64,000 nt of DNA from Pisolithus tinctorius (GCA_024663395.1 JANFAH010000030.1:1-64000); one strand, 5' to 3'. Shown: positions 12,201 through 24,760, counted from the stretch's first letter. Program-made: numbers and translations. Notes: generated from the sequence alone by a model not told the origin.

Positions 12201-14408
12201 AGCAAAAATGCTCATGCCAAAATTCTCAAACCTTGTTCAAGTTGCTCATGGAGGACCTGAAGATTGGCCAGCTGTCCAGCTTTACTTACAGGGGCACAAT
12301 GCTGGAGTCAACTCAGTTGCATTCTCCCCTGATGGAAGAAGATTGTCTCAGGCTCAGGGGACAACACTGTGAGGGTCTGGGATGCTGAGAGAGGTGTCCA
12401 AATTGGCAGCCCTCTTGAGGGGCATACTTGGTTAGTCAGCTCTGTTGCATTCTCCACTGATGGGAAGAGGATTGTCTCAGGCTCAAGGGACATGACTGTG
12501 AGGGTCTGGGATGCTGAGAGAGGTGTTTAAATTGGCAGCCCTCTTCAGGGGCATACAGAGTCAGTCTACTCAGTTGCATTCTCCCCTGATGGGAAAAGGA
12601 TTGTCTCAGGCTCAGGGGACAGGACTATGAGGGTCTGGGATGCTGAGAGAGGTGTGCAATTGGCAGCCCTCTTGAGGGGTATACTTCATCAGTCTACTCA
12701 GTTGCATTCTCCCCTGATGGGAAGAGGATTGTCTCAGGTTCATATGACAACACTGTGAGGATCTGGGATGCTGAGAGGTGTCCAAATTGGCAGCCCTCTT
12801 GAGGGTCATACTTGGACAGTCTACTCAGTTGCATTCTCCCCTGATGGGAAGAGGATTGTCTCAGGCTCTTGGGACAACACTGTGAGGGTCTGGGATACTG
12901 AGAGAGGTGTCCAAATTGGCAGCCCTCTTCAGGGGCATACAGAGTCAGTCTACTCAGTTGCATTCTCCCCTGATGGGAAAAGGATTGTCTCAGGCTCAGG
13001 GGACAGGACTATGAGGGTCTGGGATGCTGAGAGAGGTGTGCAAATTGGCAGCCCTCTTGAGGGATATACTTCATCAGTCTACTCAGTTGCATTCTCCCCT
13101 GATGGGAAGAGGATTGTCTCAGGCTCTTGGGACAACACTGTGAGGGTCTGGGATGCTGAGAGAGGTGTCCAAATTGGCAGCCCTCTTGAGGGACATACAG
13201 AGTCAGTCAACTCAGTTGCATTCTCCCCTGATGGGAAGAGGATTGTCTCAGGCTCAGAGGACAACATTGTGAGGGTCTGGGATGCTGAGAAAGGTGTTCA
13301 AATTGGCAGCCCTCTTGAGGAGCATGCAGAGTCAGTCAACTCAGTTGCATTCTCCCCTGATGGGAAGAGGATTGTCTCAGGCTCAAAGGACAACACTGTG
13401 AGGGTCTGGGATGGTGAGAGAGGTGTTCAAATTGGCAGCCCTCTTGAGGGGCATACAAACACAGTCTACTCAGTTGCATTCTCCCCTGATGGGAAGAGGA
13501 TTGTCTCAGGCTCAAGGGACATGACTGTGAGGGTCTGGGATGCTGAGAGAGGTGTCCAAATTGGCAGCCCTCTCGAGGGGCATACTTGGTCAGTCAGCTC
13601 AGTTGCATTCTCCACTGATGGGAAAAGGATTGTCTCAGGCTCTTGGGACAACACTGTGAGCGTCTGGGATGCTGAGAGAGGTGTTCAAATTGGCAGCCCT
13701 CTTCAGGGGCATACAATGACAGCCTACTCAGTTGCATTCTCCCCTGATAGGAAGAGGATTGTCTCAGGCTCTTGGGACAAGACTGTGAGGGTCTGGGATG
13801 CTGAGAGAGGTGTGCAAATTGGCAGCCCTCTTGAGGGGCATACTTTGTTTGTCACCTCAGTTTCATTCTCCCCTGATGGGAAGAGGATTGTCTCAGGCTC
13901 TTGGGACAAGACTGTGAGGGTCTGGGATGCTGAGAGAGGTGTCCAAGTTGGGTGCCCTCTTGAGGGACATACAGAGTCAGTCACCTGAGTTGCATTCTCC
14001 CCTGATGGGAAGAGGATTGTCTCAGGCTCTTGGGACAAGACTGTGAGGGTCTGGGATGCTGAGAGAGGTGTACAAATTGGCTATCCTCTGGAGGGGCATG
14101 GGGTTGTAGCATGCCTTGTTTGTTTCTCATCAAACCCTTCACATGCAATTCATGACACTGCACAACTTCTTGATGGATTTCAATATGAGGATGCAGTTAT
14201 GAGGAATGAACCAGTCAAGTTGCATGGTGATGGCTGGCTCAGAGGCCCAAAAGGTAGACTGTTACTTTGGATACCCCCATCCTTCTGGGGGCAGTGGTAC
14301 TCAACATGGACCAGGGTAGTCATTCCTCGAGGTTCTTGCATAGAGCTGGACTTGAGTCAGACAGCTCATGGCAATAGATGGCATGAATGTTTCAAGCTAC
14401 CTGCCTAG
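9274..14408 (+). pseudogene. NACHT-WD40 NLR-like protein gene, copy A (broken)
   Basis: Fungal NLR-type STAND proteins are signalling ATPases that link an N-terminal effector to a repeat sensor. I chose ATG 9274 because it gives MGNCQS, an N-myristoylation/palmitoylation-type start, and is conserved in copy B. Exons by comparison with B: 9274-9456, 9517-9956, 10007-10057, 10107-10302, then from 10355. The NACHT part has Walker A GQAGKGKSAIAH (about 10648-10683), Walker B VVIIVDALDES and sensor-like LVTSHPFPDI. Fourteen WD40 repeats (12292-14092) and a terminal segment ending CFKLPA follow. Breaks: single-base losses near 9774, 10040 and 12340, TGA 11608-11610 (CGA in copy B), TAA 12528-12530, small losses near 12655 and 12772, and TGA 13986-13988. 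Confidence 0.88.
12292..14092 (+). repeat. WD40 repeat array A, 14 repeats of 129 bp
   Basis: Fourteen 43-codon units share the scaffold [19 protein letters not shown], then [18 protein letters not shown]. Differences cluster at a few codons after GHT and around the D of SGSxDxT, while the scaffold is nearly identical at the DNA level. Units 3-4 and 6-7 repeat the same pair of variants, and units 2 and 10-11 share SGSRDMT and the rare AFSTDG, so whole units have been copied or shuffled within the array. Confidence 0.92.
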
Positions 14409-14911
14409 CCTTTACATTACAGCACATGAGTTTGTATCTCTTAGCATGTAAACAATAGTGGTAATACCTGTGATTTGTAAGGATTGACCAATGTCATATC
14501 ATGATTGCCAACTCAATAGGTTCAGATTTAGATGAAAATTGTCTTGATGGTGGAAAAAGCATCCCCTCTAGTTAGTTTCACCACATGGCCAACAACATTT
14601 AAGACAGGAAAACTTGTCAGAAATCCACAGCTTAAATTCTAAAATTACAATTACAAAAATTCTGAGAGGGACAAAGTTGAAAGCCTTCTCTGTTGTCTGT
14701 AGTGCACTGATGACTTGGGGTTCACATAATTGTGCAGTCAGTTACAAAATGTCTGACCAAATTTGCATGCTTTATATAGTCTAGGTGCAGAAACTCCACA
14801 GTTTACGAAAGGTATTATAGATCAATTTACATAAGGCAGGAATTCAGGATTGTGTACACACCAGATGCAAGGTATAAGAAAACCAGTGAACATTGGGAAA
14901 GTAAGTTACAC
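14409..14911. other. Intergenic between convergent genes, unit A
   Basis: This is the common 3' region of the NLR and palmitoyltransferase copies. It keeps the uninterrupted ccctctagttagtttcacc site (around 14561-14580), which is the empty version of the LTR insertion at 24310 in unit B. I see no gene. Confidence 0.7.
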
Positions 14912-17190
14912 TTAGCTGAGTGGTTCATAACCTCTCCAGCTCGAACTGGTTGTCATCCTCAAACCAAGTTTTGCAAGAAGGCTCTTACTTCTACTTCCGC
15001 CATCATGGTCGCACTTGAATTCACCCCATTCGGCATCTCTCTTCCTTTCCCCCTCCTCAAATCCTTCAGGAGGTACATCGTATACCTGTCCATAATCCAC
15101 CCCCACTTCCTTCCCCATTGTCCAGAAGTCTCAACAATTGCGGACCAAGCCAAGGTCGAATGGATTCGGGGCACAAGCAGAAGAAGACCCAGGGCTAGAC
15201 CGTGAGCAGCATGACTGCAGGTAAAATGATCGAGTCCAACAAGGTTGAGGAGAAATGCTCCACAAGTTCCTGGAGCTGAAAGTGCTTTACATAACCCCAC
15301 ATGATGGTGTCGATGTTTGGGTTCCCCCTCGCCTTCACTCTCTTCGTCCCCTCGGTCATTGTTCACCACATGGTGATGACAGTGACCCATTTGAATGCCA
15401 GTGGCTCCGCTGCCAGCCACAAGACCACTGCAACCACCCATGGATCCATAGCGACCAAGGTTGGACACTTCGGGAGTTGTAAGCTGGCGAGCAACTTGCC
15501 AGAATTGGGTGAGCAAAAGAACCAAAGTCCAGGTCAATTGCAAAGTGGACCACAGCGACATTGAGAGAAGGAAGGAATCGATTGCTGCAGGTACACAGAA
15601 AATAGGAGAGCAATCAGCCATGATATTGTCTGGAGCAGTGGCAGATGCATAGACTGTATGAGAGGGAGGAAGCAGGGCGGTGAGATTTCATTGGTTCGGT
15701 GGACTTACACTCATAGGTCAAATAGTCGAAAAGGATAATGCCTGTGACTAACATAGTGATGAACATGAGGAATTGTCAGTGATTGTTAGAGCCAACTGAA
15801 AGTAAATGTGAGAAGTTGAGTGATTGAAGTCATAGTAGGTACACACCACAATTCCATATCCAGGGACAATGGCTGTGGATGGTATGTAAAATGGTAAAAA
15901 CAGCTACAACTCCAGAAACTTACTGATCACTTCTAGCCACACATCGATCGCACATACGACAATGCTTTGAGCAAAGAGGTTTCTTTGCCCAGAGGAAATA
16001 ACTGAGGAATCCTGAAGTGGCGGCAGCAACACCTACGACATACCATGCATTGTATGCAGAATGTTTGACCATTAAGTTGCCCTTCCGAAGCGAGGTCCTC
16101 AATGATCTGTGACAATACCAAGCTCATGATATAATCATAGGTTTAAGAAACGGGTCAACTTACAGCCTTGAGCTCTCCATGATTGACTGGATGAGGACAT
16201 GTGCCAGGATCGAGCATATGAACTGGCAATGATACCCACGAAATATGGACTTTGGTTAACAGTCTCCACATACGAATCTTTGTTAAAGAGTACACGCATA
16301 ATGATCTGCTCAGAAAAACATTAAACCATATCTCATAGCAAAGAAATAACTCACATGATGAAGAGCAAAAAATTCTGCCATAGCCAGTACCATTCCAGTA
16401 TACCACGGTGATATTGACAAGGTGGTAAATATGATATAGAGGAATAGTGCAGGTAAGACAAAAATTGCAATGCGAGTATTTCTCTAGGGCCGGCATCAGA
16501 GGAGACTTTGCACAAATAAACAAGACCTACCTCATTCAAGGGCTTTACCTTCTTGACACTGAATTCATTCATACCACCCTCCTCCATGGAATGCTTCCAG
16601 GCACCGAAGCTTTTCAGTTCAACAGCCAATTCTAGGAGTGTGACCCTCAGCATCTTTTGCATGAATATTGGCTCCAATCTCTACAAGTTGGCGAAGAATA
16701 GCTCTGTTCCCCCTAACCACAGCCCAGTGTAGCAGCAACAGGCTGACATTGTCCTTAAGATTCAGGTTTGCACTGTGCTTCAGCAGTAAGTCGACGGACA
16801 ATGCATCACCCTGGTAAGCTGCCCACATCAAAGATGTTAATCCCTGCATATCACGAGAATCAACGTTAACGAGTTGGTGAAGAAGGTATAGCAGCAGCAT
16901 GACGGAAGATGAATGGGTAACAAGGTGGAGAGCATTGTACCCTTGGGTGTCAGTGAAATTTGGATCTGCATTATGGGAAATCAGGAGATGGATCATGTAG
17001 AGGTGCCCATTTCGTGCAGCCCACTACAAAGGGGTAGCTTGTAAACCACCTCCAACCGCATCTACTTCTGCACCTGGCTCTATGAGGTAACAACAAGTAG
17101 CCAGCTGCGCGTTGATCGCTGCCCAATGGAGAGGCGTACTAGGGGATGTGTGTAAATGATGATGGTGTAATTGAACGTTGAACACATTCA
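14912..17190 (-). pseudogene. akr1: Ankyrin-DHHC palmitoyltransferase (Akr1 type), copy A, truncated
   Basis: Akr1-type enzymes are multipass membrane S-acyltransferases with N-terminal ankyrin repeats. The ankyrin part is at about 17120-16620 (for example [20 protein letters not shown] and [14 protein letters not shown]). The Cys-rich domain has KPLCSKHCRMCDRCVARSD, and the DHHC core is split by an intron: the GATCA end of one exon joins C-CAT-TGT-CCC to give DHHCPW. The C-terminus reads VPPEGFEE then YEPLS. Defects: the first exon is missing (homology ends in the intron near 17190), TAG at 17026-17024 in the ankyrin part, about 180 bp deleted near 16215 with part of a membrane exon, and a stop two codons early. 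It is a pseudogene. Confidence 0.85.
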
Positions 17191-18117
17191 CCTCTCAGAA
17201 AGAGACCCTGCTGCTGACACACATGTTCGCACTGTGCCTGCGTGCTGATGATTACACAACGAATACTGAAATAATAGCCAAAGATCTGAGTCAGTCCACA
17301 GTCGTAAGTCAAATGTAACTTGTGCCAGACATTCCCTAATCTTGCCTCTTGGATAGCATTAATACACTCTTCAAGTCAATGGGTATGTTCTTACAGGCTT
17401 TTCCAGCGGACATTAGCCTCCCTCAAAGTTGCTAGAGGTTCAGCTAATTCCTTGGGTGTTTGTCAGGTGTTTGTGGTGAGTTTTCAGTTGAGAATATCAG
17501 TATTCAAACTCTGACTGCTCTTGTCTAATCAGAATATTGATCATCATTTAGTATGCATCCCCATTCCCCCCCCCTAGCTGTATTCTTGTCTCCCCCCTCC
17601 CCCCATGTATACATCTGCTTTGTATTCACACTACAATACTTGCTAGATCTCTCTGTTGGTAAGCATGCACGCTTTTCGGCGGAGTTTGAATCCCAGTCGG
17701 AGCTTAAATATTCGCCCACAAACTCACATTTGTCACGCTGTCGAAGTAGTACATGTCCTTCGTATACCATCAAAGCTCCTCGCAAGAGAACTCACTGGAG
17801 ATTGATATCCATGAGTGGTCTGTTCACTGGCACGGTCACCGTCTTCTTTTCCTGCCTCGCACTGATCACATATTTATGCGCCTTGTTGCATATGGTAAAG
17901 GTCATAAATGCTCGTTGACACTATTCAGCATGTAGATGAGGGTCGGCCGATCGCGCCTGTGAGGGGTTTACTGGACGTCAATGGTAATTACACCTAACAA
18001 TTGCTGTCTTACGAGGTCGTTTCGAGAGTGGGGGAGGCTATAAGACGTGAAATATTGATATTTCGTTGACCTGAGATACTCTCGAGATAGTTCAAGATGC
18101 TTCGACTAGTGCTCCCG
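17191..18117. other. Spacer between duplication units, possible upstream region of NLR copy B
   Basis: About 0.9 kb has no recognisable gene. It includes a strongly pyrimidine-rich stretch (17551-17606). Open frames here, such as 17553-17918, show no domain and have no counterpart upstream of copy A. Confidence 0.5.
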
Positions 18118-21100
18118 TAAGAGTGGAGGTGCCCCACCAGGGAGTGAAATTGATAACCTGGAGCGGGTCGTCCAATTGCGTCGCTGCTGCCACGTGTCAG
18201 CTGTGCTAGCCCTCACCCTTTCCTCGTCGAGCTTGACACTCACCCATCGAAACGAACTCGCAAAACTTCATACGAAACATACATTCTCAATGGGCAACTG
18301 TCAGTCAACGAGACGTCGTTTCAGGGCTGCGAATCCATTCAGCTCGGTAGGGCATCCATTCATGTCTGTCGATGGCATCTGTCGAATTACTCATTTCATC
18401 GCAATGACCAGCAAGCAGTCAAAGAACCGTCGCACTAGCGTTACGAACCGATCCAACCTCGACCCTTCTCCGGTATGTAGAAATACTGCTTCTTTGCGAT
18501 GGTATGTGTCAATTGACCAAAAATTATTCACAGGGGCCGTCCCAGAATGCTGTTGGGCATCTGCCCCTGACAATCGAGCTTCGAGCAGTGTCTCTCAGGG
18601 GCCAATGTCGGCCTTCTCTCATCCATCCGAGCCAAGTTACCCAGCTTCCATCACCGAAGACAGCACCCACACACATATTGGTCGGGTGACTTGCGAACAA
18701 AAAGAACAAGAGCAACTTCAGGCTGCTGCAACCCATGAAGTATGTAATCTACTCCCTTTTAATATTCCAAAGATTCTGAATGAGCTCGCTGAACAGACTC
18801 AGAGGTCAGCCATTGAGCCGACCTTCAGGATGGGTTCCATGTCGAATGCCGATGAAGACGCTATTCACCTTCCCGGTATTACAAGTGCAACATTCTCTGA
18901 GACTCAAAGCCCTTCCGATACGCATCTAAAACTGTTCAAAGATTTCAACCAAGTCGTTACCACTATTACTAAGGTAGGCGCTCATTTCTTCAAATAATCC
19001 GCTGACTGCACGCCAGCCCTAGATCCATCCCTATGCTCGAATGGCGCTGGGAATGTTAGCAGCCATTTCTCAGGTACGTTATCATTCTTGGATGCACTCC
19101 TCGTCTTACGTAGTCGTCCATAGATGTTTGTAGTTCAAGATATCCGAGACGAGTGGCTGTCCCACCTTCTGAGTACGATCAAAAAGGTTTACGAATTTCT
19201 CACGGAAGAAACTACCCCCAAGGACATGTCTGGGATGCGGGAAACCTTCGCGAAGATTGCACTGATGACCAGTGGTGTGGTGCAGTTCATCAAGAATTAT
19301 TCCACGACAGAGGAGTTCTGTATGTCCATCCACTTGCTCACCGCCCAAGCCTAATGAAACTTGGCATCAGGGAAGATATCCAGGAAAGACGTAGAATATG
19401 AGACACAGGACGTTTCCATTGTGTACACTCAGGCACTAGACGACCTGATGGAACAGTACCGGCACCGCAAAGATCGGGGCGTCCGGGTTGATGCGTTCTG
19501 CGTACTTGAAGACCTGGACTTGGACAGTTTGGTCCGTGCTAGAGGTGCAGGTCCCAACTGGACCAAGAAATGCCTCGACGGGACTAGAACTGAGATCCTT
19601 ACAGAGATTATCGACTGGATCTATGACACCGATGAAAATGTTCCGCACATTCTCTGGCTCCATGGGCAGGCTGGCAAAGGGAAGTCTGCTATTGCGCATA
19701 CAATCGCGCTGTGGTTTGAGAACGTTGGAGGGGTCGGGTCCTGTTTTTGCTTTTCCCGTGACTGGCAGGCCGAGCATCTTGAAGGAAAGATATTCAGAAC
19801 CATCGCGTGCGATTTGGCAGGACGTGATCCCGCATTCCAGCGAGCCTTAGCGGGTGCACTTGCGACGGATGGTTCTCTGAAGACCACTTCTGACGTCGCC
19901 CTCCAGTGGCAGAAGCTTATTTTGGAACCGTTGTACAAGGTCTCTGGTCATGTGGTTGGCAATGTGGTTATCGTTGTTGATGCATTGGACGAAAGCAGTC
20001 TGGAACAATCGCGGAGGGAGCTGTTGTCGGTGCTTGCGTCTGCGCAGGATGCTGGCCTACCTCGCAATGTTCGCATCCTCGTAACATCCCGTCCATTTCC
20101 TGATATCAAGTATGCACTCAGTGCCGCTCGGCATGTGAGGGCAGCCTCGTTGGACGACATCCATGAGGCATCAGAGGAAGATGATATCCATCTATATATT
20201 ATGAAAAGGTTGGGCCCTCTTCGGGATTTTGGACCCACCGAAGTCTATAGGATCGCCCAGAAGGCAGGAGGTCTATTTGAATGGGCGCATCTGGCTTGCG
20301 AGTTCGTAAACCTGGGTTGTACGGTCAAAAGTGGATCAGTCAAGGAACGCTTCGACAGTATCATGCTTCTTCCGTCAGGTGGACTACTGGATGCCATGTA
20401 CCAAGCGATCCTCAAAATGCCATCCCCAATGACCAGACCGCGCTCACGCAATTCCGCTCTGTCATGCAGCAGATCATTTCGACGCTCAAACCTTTGCATA
20501 TAGATGCACTTGGCAAGATGCGCAGTCGCTTCCCTGCTAATGAGGACCGTCATGACATGGTTGCCATTCTTGAATCCATGTCCCTGCTATTGAGTGGTGT
20601 TACAGACCGGTCTTCTCCTGTCCGACCACTACATGCGTCGTTCTATGACTTCCTCATTGACCCTGCACGGAGTCAGACATACTTTGTTGGGGAACCCAAG
20701 ATGTACAACCTTGCGTTCGCCTCATTGCGGATTCTTTCAAATGACCTGCGTTTCAATATATGTGGACTCGAAAGTTCATACTTCAGTAACTCCGAGGTTG
20801 CTGATTTGGAAAAGAGAATCAAGGAAAACATTCCACCCCATCTATCTTACTCATGCAGGTTCTGGGCCCAACATTTGGAGAGGACAGCATTTGACTTGGC
20901 ACTTGTGAAATTGGTGGAGGGGGTGCTTGGAAGTGAAAAGCTACTCTTCTGGCTAGAGGCTCTAAGCATTCTTGGTGTGTTGGGAGTTGCTACGGATGCT
21001 CTTGGGTGCACTGTGATGTGGTTGCTTATGAGTATTGAGTTTTCACATCTGATATCAACCAATGGGAAGTCAAAGACACAAAGTGGTTTTGATATGACCA

Positions 21101-21306
21101 TAGCATTGGCACAAGATGGGATAAAGTTCATTCACAATTTTAGCAGTGCAATCTCACACAGTGCACCACACCTTTACATCTCTGCACTGCCATTTACCCC
21201 TTTGAATACCATGGTAGCAAAAATGCTCATGCCAAAATTCTCATCCCTTGTTCAAGTTGCTCATGGAGGACTTGAAGATTGGCCAGCTGTCCAGCTTTCC
21301 TTACAG

Positions 21307-23831
21307 GGGCACAATGCTGAAGTCAGCTCAGTTGCATTCTCCCCTGATGGGAGGAGGATTCTCTTAGGCTCAACAGACAACACTGTGAGGGTGTGGGATG
21401 CTGAGAGAGGTGTTCAAATTGGCAGCCCTCTTGAGGGGCATACACAGTCAGTCACCTCAGTTGCATTCTCCCCTGATGGCAAGAGTATTGTCTCAGGCTC
21501 AAGGGACAAGACTGTGAGGGTCTGGGATGCTGAGGGAGGTGTCCAAATTGGCAGCCCTCTTGAGGGGCATGCAGAGTCAGTCTACTCAGCTGCATTCTCC
21601 CCTGATGGGAAGAGGATTGTCTCAGGCTCTTTGGACAGGACTATGAGGGTCTGGGATGCTAAGAGAGGTGTCCAAATTGGCAGCCCTCTTGAGGGGCATA
21701 CACAGTCAGTCACCTCAGTTGCATTCTCCCCTGATGGGAAGAGGATTGTCTCATGCTCAGGGGACAAGACTGTGAGGGTCTGGGATGCTGAGAGAGGTGC
21801 CCAAATTGGCAGCCCTCTTGAGGGGCATACAAAGTCAGTCTACTCAGTTGCATTCTCCCCTGATGGCAAGAGATTTGTCTCAGGCTCAAGGGACAAGACT
21901 GTGAGGGTCTGGGATGCTGAGAGAGGTGTGGAAATTGGCAGCCCTCTTGAGGGGCATACACAGTCAGTCAGCTCTGTTGTATTCTCCCCTGATGGGAAGA
22001 GGATTGTCTCAGGCTCACAGGACAAGACTGTGAGGGTCTGGGATGCTGAGAGAGGTGTCCAAATTGGTAGCCCTCTTGAGGGGCATACAGAGAAAGTCCA
22101 CTCAGTTGCATTCTCCCCTGATGGGAAGAGGATTCTCTTGGGCTCTTTGGACAACACTGTGAGGGTCTGGGATGCTGAGAGACATGCCCAAATTGGCAGC
22201 CCTCTTGAGGGGCATACAGCAGAAGTCTACTCAGTTGCATTCTCCCCTGATGGGAAGAAGATTGTCTCAGGCTCAAGGGACAAGACTGTGAGGGTCTGGG
22301 ATGCTGAAGAGGTGCCCAAATTGGCAGCCCTCTTGAGGGGCATACAGAGCCAGTCAACTCAGTTACATTCTCCCCTGATGGGCAGAGGATTGTCTCAGGC
22401 TCTTGGGACTACACTGTGAGGGTCTGGGATGCTGAGAGAGGTGTCCAAATTGGCAGCCCTCTTGAGGGGCATACAGAGCCAGTCAACTCAGTTGTGTTCT
22501 CCCCTGATGGGAAGAGGTTTGTCTCAGGCTCTTGGGACAACACTGTGAGGGTCTGGGATGCTGAGAGAGGTGTCCAAATTGGTAGCCCTCTTGAGGGGCA
22601 TCTACAGGAAGTCTACTCAGTTACATTCTCCCCTGATGGGAAGAGGATTGTCTCAGGCTCAGGGGACAAGACTGTGAGGGTCTGGGATGCTGAGAGAGGC
22701 ATCCAAATTGGCAGCCCTCTTGAGGGTCATACAAAGTCAGTCACCTCAGTTACATTCTCCCCTGATAGGAAGAAGATTGTCTCAGGCTCAACAGACTACA
22801 CTGTGAGGGTGTGGGATGCTGAGAGAGGTGTTCAAATTGGCAGCCCCCTTGAGGGGCATACTTGGTCAGTCAACTCAGTTGCATTCTCCCCTGATGGGAA
22901 GAGGATTGTCTCAGGCTCTTGGGACTACACTGTGAGGGTCTGGGATGCTGAGAGAGGTGTGAAAATTTGCAGCCCTCTTAAAGGGCATACAAAGGTAGTC
23001 TACTCAGTTGCATTCTCCCCTGATGGGAAGAGGATTGTCTCAGGCTCTTGGGACAACACTGTGAGGGTCTGGGATGCTGTGTCAAGTCCGGGCCTACTCC
23101 GACCAACTCTGATGCTATACAAGGTCTAGAGAGTGGTTCGGAAGCAAGTCTGACAGGGAAGAATGGAACTCCGACTGGCAGAGTGTTGGCAGAGACGAAG
23201 TCCACTGAAGACCAGGCGGAGCAGAGTGAGGGCATCGGGTTTAGCTCATGCACTACCCCCTTGCATGATCTCAGCCCTCGTATTTCAGAGGGAGAGTATG
23301 GACAGAAGGTCAGAGGTAACTCCAACAGATGGAAGACAGAATCAGAAGGAGTAGGAACTAAGTTGATATTCGTACTGAAGAACAGTGGAGTACAGTACAT
23401 GCTTTTATACTGCTATGGAGGTACAGTAATCGGAATCGGAACTGACATACAGAGACTCATAAATTTTCAAGTAAAATTTCCTGGATGATGAATGAAGGGT
23501 AGACGGAGGACATACAAATGGGTAACACAGAACATCCAGAAAAGGAAACAGTCCAGGCACTGGACCATGCAGTGAGCACGCTGCGGAGTACCTGACTGCG
23601 AAGGTAGTCACATGACCCCTCAGAGGACGGACTGCTTGGTCTGGTAGGAGAGCAACACAAGTCCGACAGCAGTCAGAGCAGAGATGGTTCACAACCAACA
23701 GAAGATGGGCGGAGTTGGTGCAGAGTGAGTGGATGACCGGTGGAAAAGGTTGCGGAGTGAGCAAAGACCTATGATGAATGCATGGTTGTGACATGCTGAG
23801 AGAGATGTGCAAATTGGCTGTCCTCTGGAGG
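21307..23831 (+). repeat. WD40 repeat array B, 14 repeats of 129 bp, split by an LTR
   Basis: After subtracting the 719-bp LTR and its target copy, the array is 1805 bp, which is exactly 14 times 129 minus the one lost base near 22308. The variable residues differ from array A at almost every repeat (for example [24 protein letters not shown]), while the scaffold codons are shared. The last repeat resumes after the LTR at 23799. Confidence 0.92.
23080..23793 (-). mobile_element. Solo LTR, family B, inside NLR copy B
   Basis: Begins TGTCAAG and ends TTGTGACA, 714 bp, and is closely similar to the Gypsy LTR at 3892-4606. It is flanked by a perfect 5-bp duplication TGCTG (23075-23079 and 23794-23798). 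Orientation follows the Gypsy element, so it is antisense to the NLR gene, and its TATA-like box (TATAAAAG on minus) lies near 23405. It interrupts WD40 repeat 14 between WDA and ER. Confidence 0.93.
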
Positions 23832-24309
23832 CACATGGAGTTGCAGCATACCTTGTTTGTTTCTCAGCAAACCCTTCACATGCAATTCATGACACTGCAC
23901 AACTTCTTGATGGACTTCAATATGAGGATGCAGTTATGAGCAATGAACCAGTCAAGTTGCACAGTGATGGCTGGGTCAGAGGCCCAAAGGGTAGATTGTT
24001 ACTTTGGATACCCCCATCCTTCTGGGGGCAGTGGTACTCAATGTGGACCAGGGTAGTCATTCCTCAAGGTTCTCGCATAGAGCTGGACTTGAGTCAGACA
24101 GCTCATGGCAATAGATGGCATGAATGTTTCAAGCTACCTGCCTAGCCTTTACATTACAGCACATGAGTTTGTATCTCTTAGCATGTAAACAATAGTGGTA
24201 ATACCTGTGATTTGTAAGGATTGACCAATGTCATATCATGATTGCCAACTCAACAGATTCAGATTTAGATGAAAATTGTCTTGATGGTGGAAACAGCATC
24301 CCCTCTAGT

Positions 24310-24760
24310 TGTTATGCTTGACTGAAGTCAAGATGTAAGGAGAACTCAAATGCAGTCTGTTGGTTTCTACTGAGCAATGGCTGCAGTAACCTTTGTAAAC
24401 AACAAAGGATTTAGTCAATGCTGGTAAGAGTGGTCCTGGTTAGGGACAGTGAGGGTGAAGTTCTGAGAGAATGCTGTGTATGATTGAGCAGCTCAAGTCT
24501 GGGTTTCCAGGACTTGAGCTGGCAGGCTAAATACTACAAAGAAACAGACCATGAGGCATCTGCATGTAATGAGGTAACTATGCTATTGGTTGAACAATAG
24601 TGACACATGTCTTAGGCATGTAATGAGCCAGTAATGCTAGTGGTGGAAATAGTAAGCTGTTGGTTCAGAGAGAAGATGGCTTTAAAAGGAAAGCTAGTCC
24701 AATGGATCAAACACAAGGTAAATGTACAGTGAAAAGAGAAAATAGGGGTGAAACATAACA
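24310..24760 (+). mobile_element. Solo LTR, family C (451 bp), in intergenic of unit B
   Basis: Starts TGTTATG and ends CATAACA, with inverted terminal bases. It is flanked by the 5-bp duplication CTAGT (24305-24309, 24761-24765). Unit A has the empty site with a single CTAGT. A TATA-like TTTAAAAGG at about 24682 suggests plus orientation, but that is tentative. Confidence 0.88.

Larger units (their letters stand above)
9104..17190. repeat. Tandem segmental duplication, unit A (NLR + Akr1-like)
   Basis: Similarity to unit B (18118-31290) starts at TAAGAGTGGAGGTGCCCC and ends inside an Akr1 intron near 17190. Order and orientation are the same in both units: NLR on plus, palmitoyltransferase on minus, convergent. 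Unit A has no LTR insertions. Unit B minus its four LTRs and their target duplications is about 8.24 kb, and unit A plus its approximately 180-bp internal deletion is about 8.27 kb. Confidence 0.9.
18290..24145 (+). pseudogene. NACHT-WD40 NLR-like protein gene, copy B (broken, LTR-interrupted)
   Basis: The architecture is the same as copy A. Exons: 18290-18472 (MGNCQSTRRRF), 18534-18973, 19023-19073 (IHPYARMALGMLAAISQ), 19124-19319, then from 19371, where the split codon gives EEFWKISRKD. Introns are 49-61 bp. The NACHT part has GQAGKGKSAIAH near 19664, VVIVVDALDES and LVTSRPFPDI. The WD40 array is at 21307-23831 and the terminal segment at 23799-24145. Breaks: a base missing in exon 2 near 18566 if intron 1 is spliced (reading through the 61-bp intron restores frame), one A lost from an A-run near 20417, one base lost near 22308, and a solo LTR within WD40 repeat 14. 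At 20632 it keeps the CGA that is TGA in copy A. Confidence 0.88.

Noticed and set aside
12292..14092. CRISPR-like appearance of regular repeats and variable parts
   Set aside because: The repeats are coding WD40 units in a eukaryotic gene. There are no short direct repeats with unique spacers.
12308..14163. Minus-strand open frames opposite the WD40 repeats (also 21582-22357)
   Set aside because: They are the antisense shadow of the repeated WD40 coding strand with the same 129-bp period.
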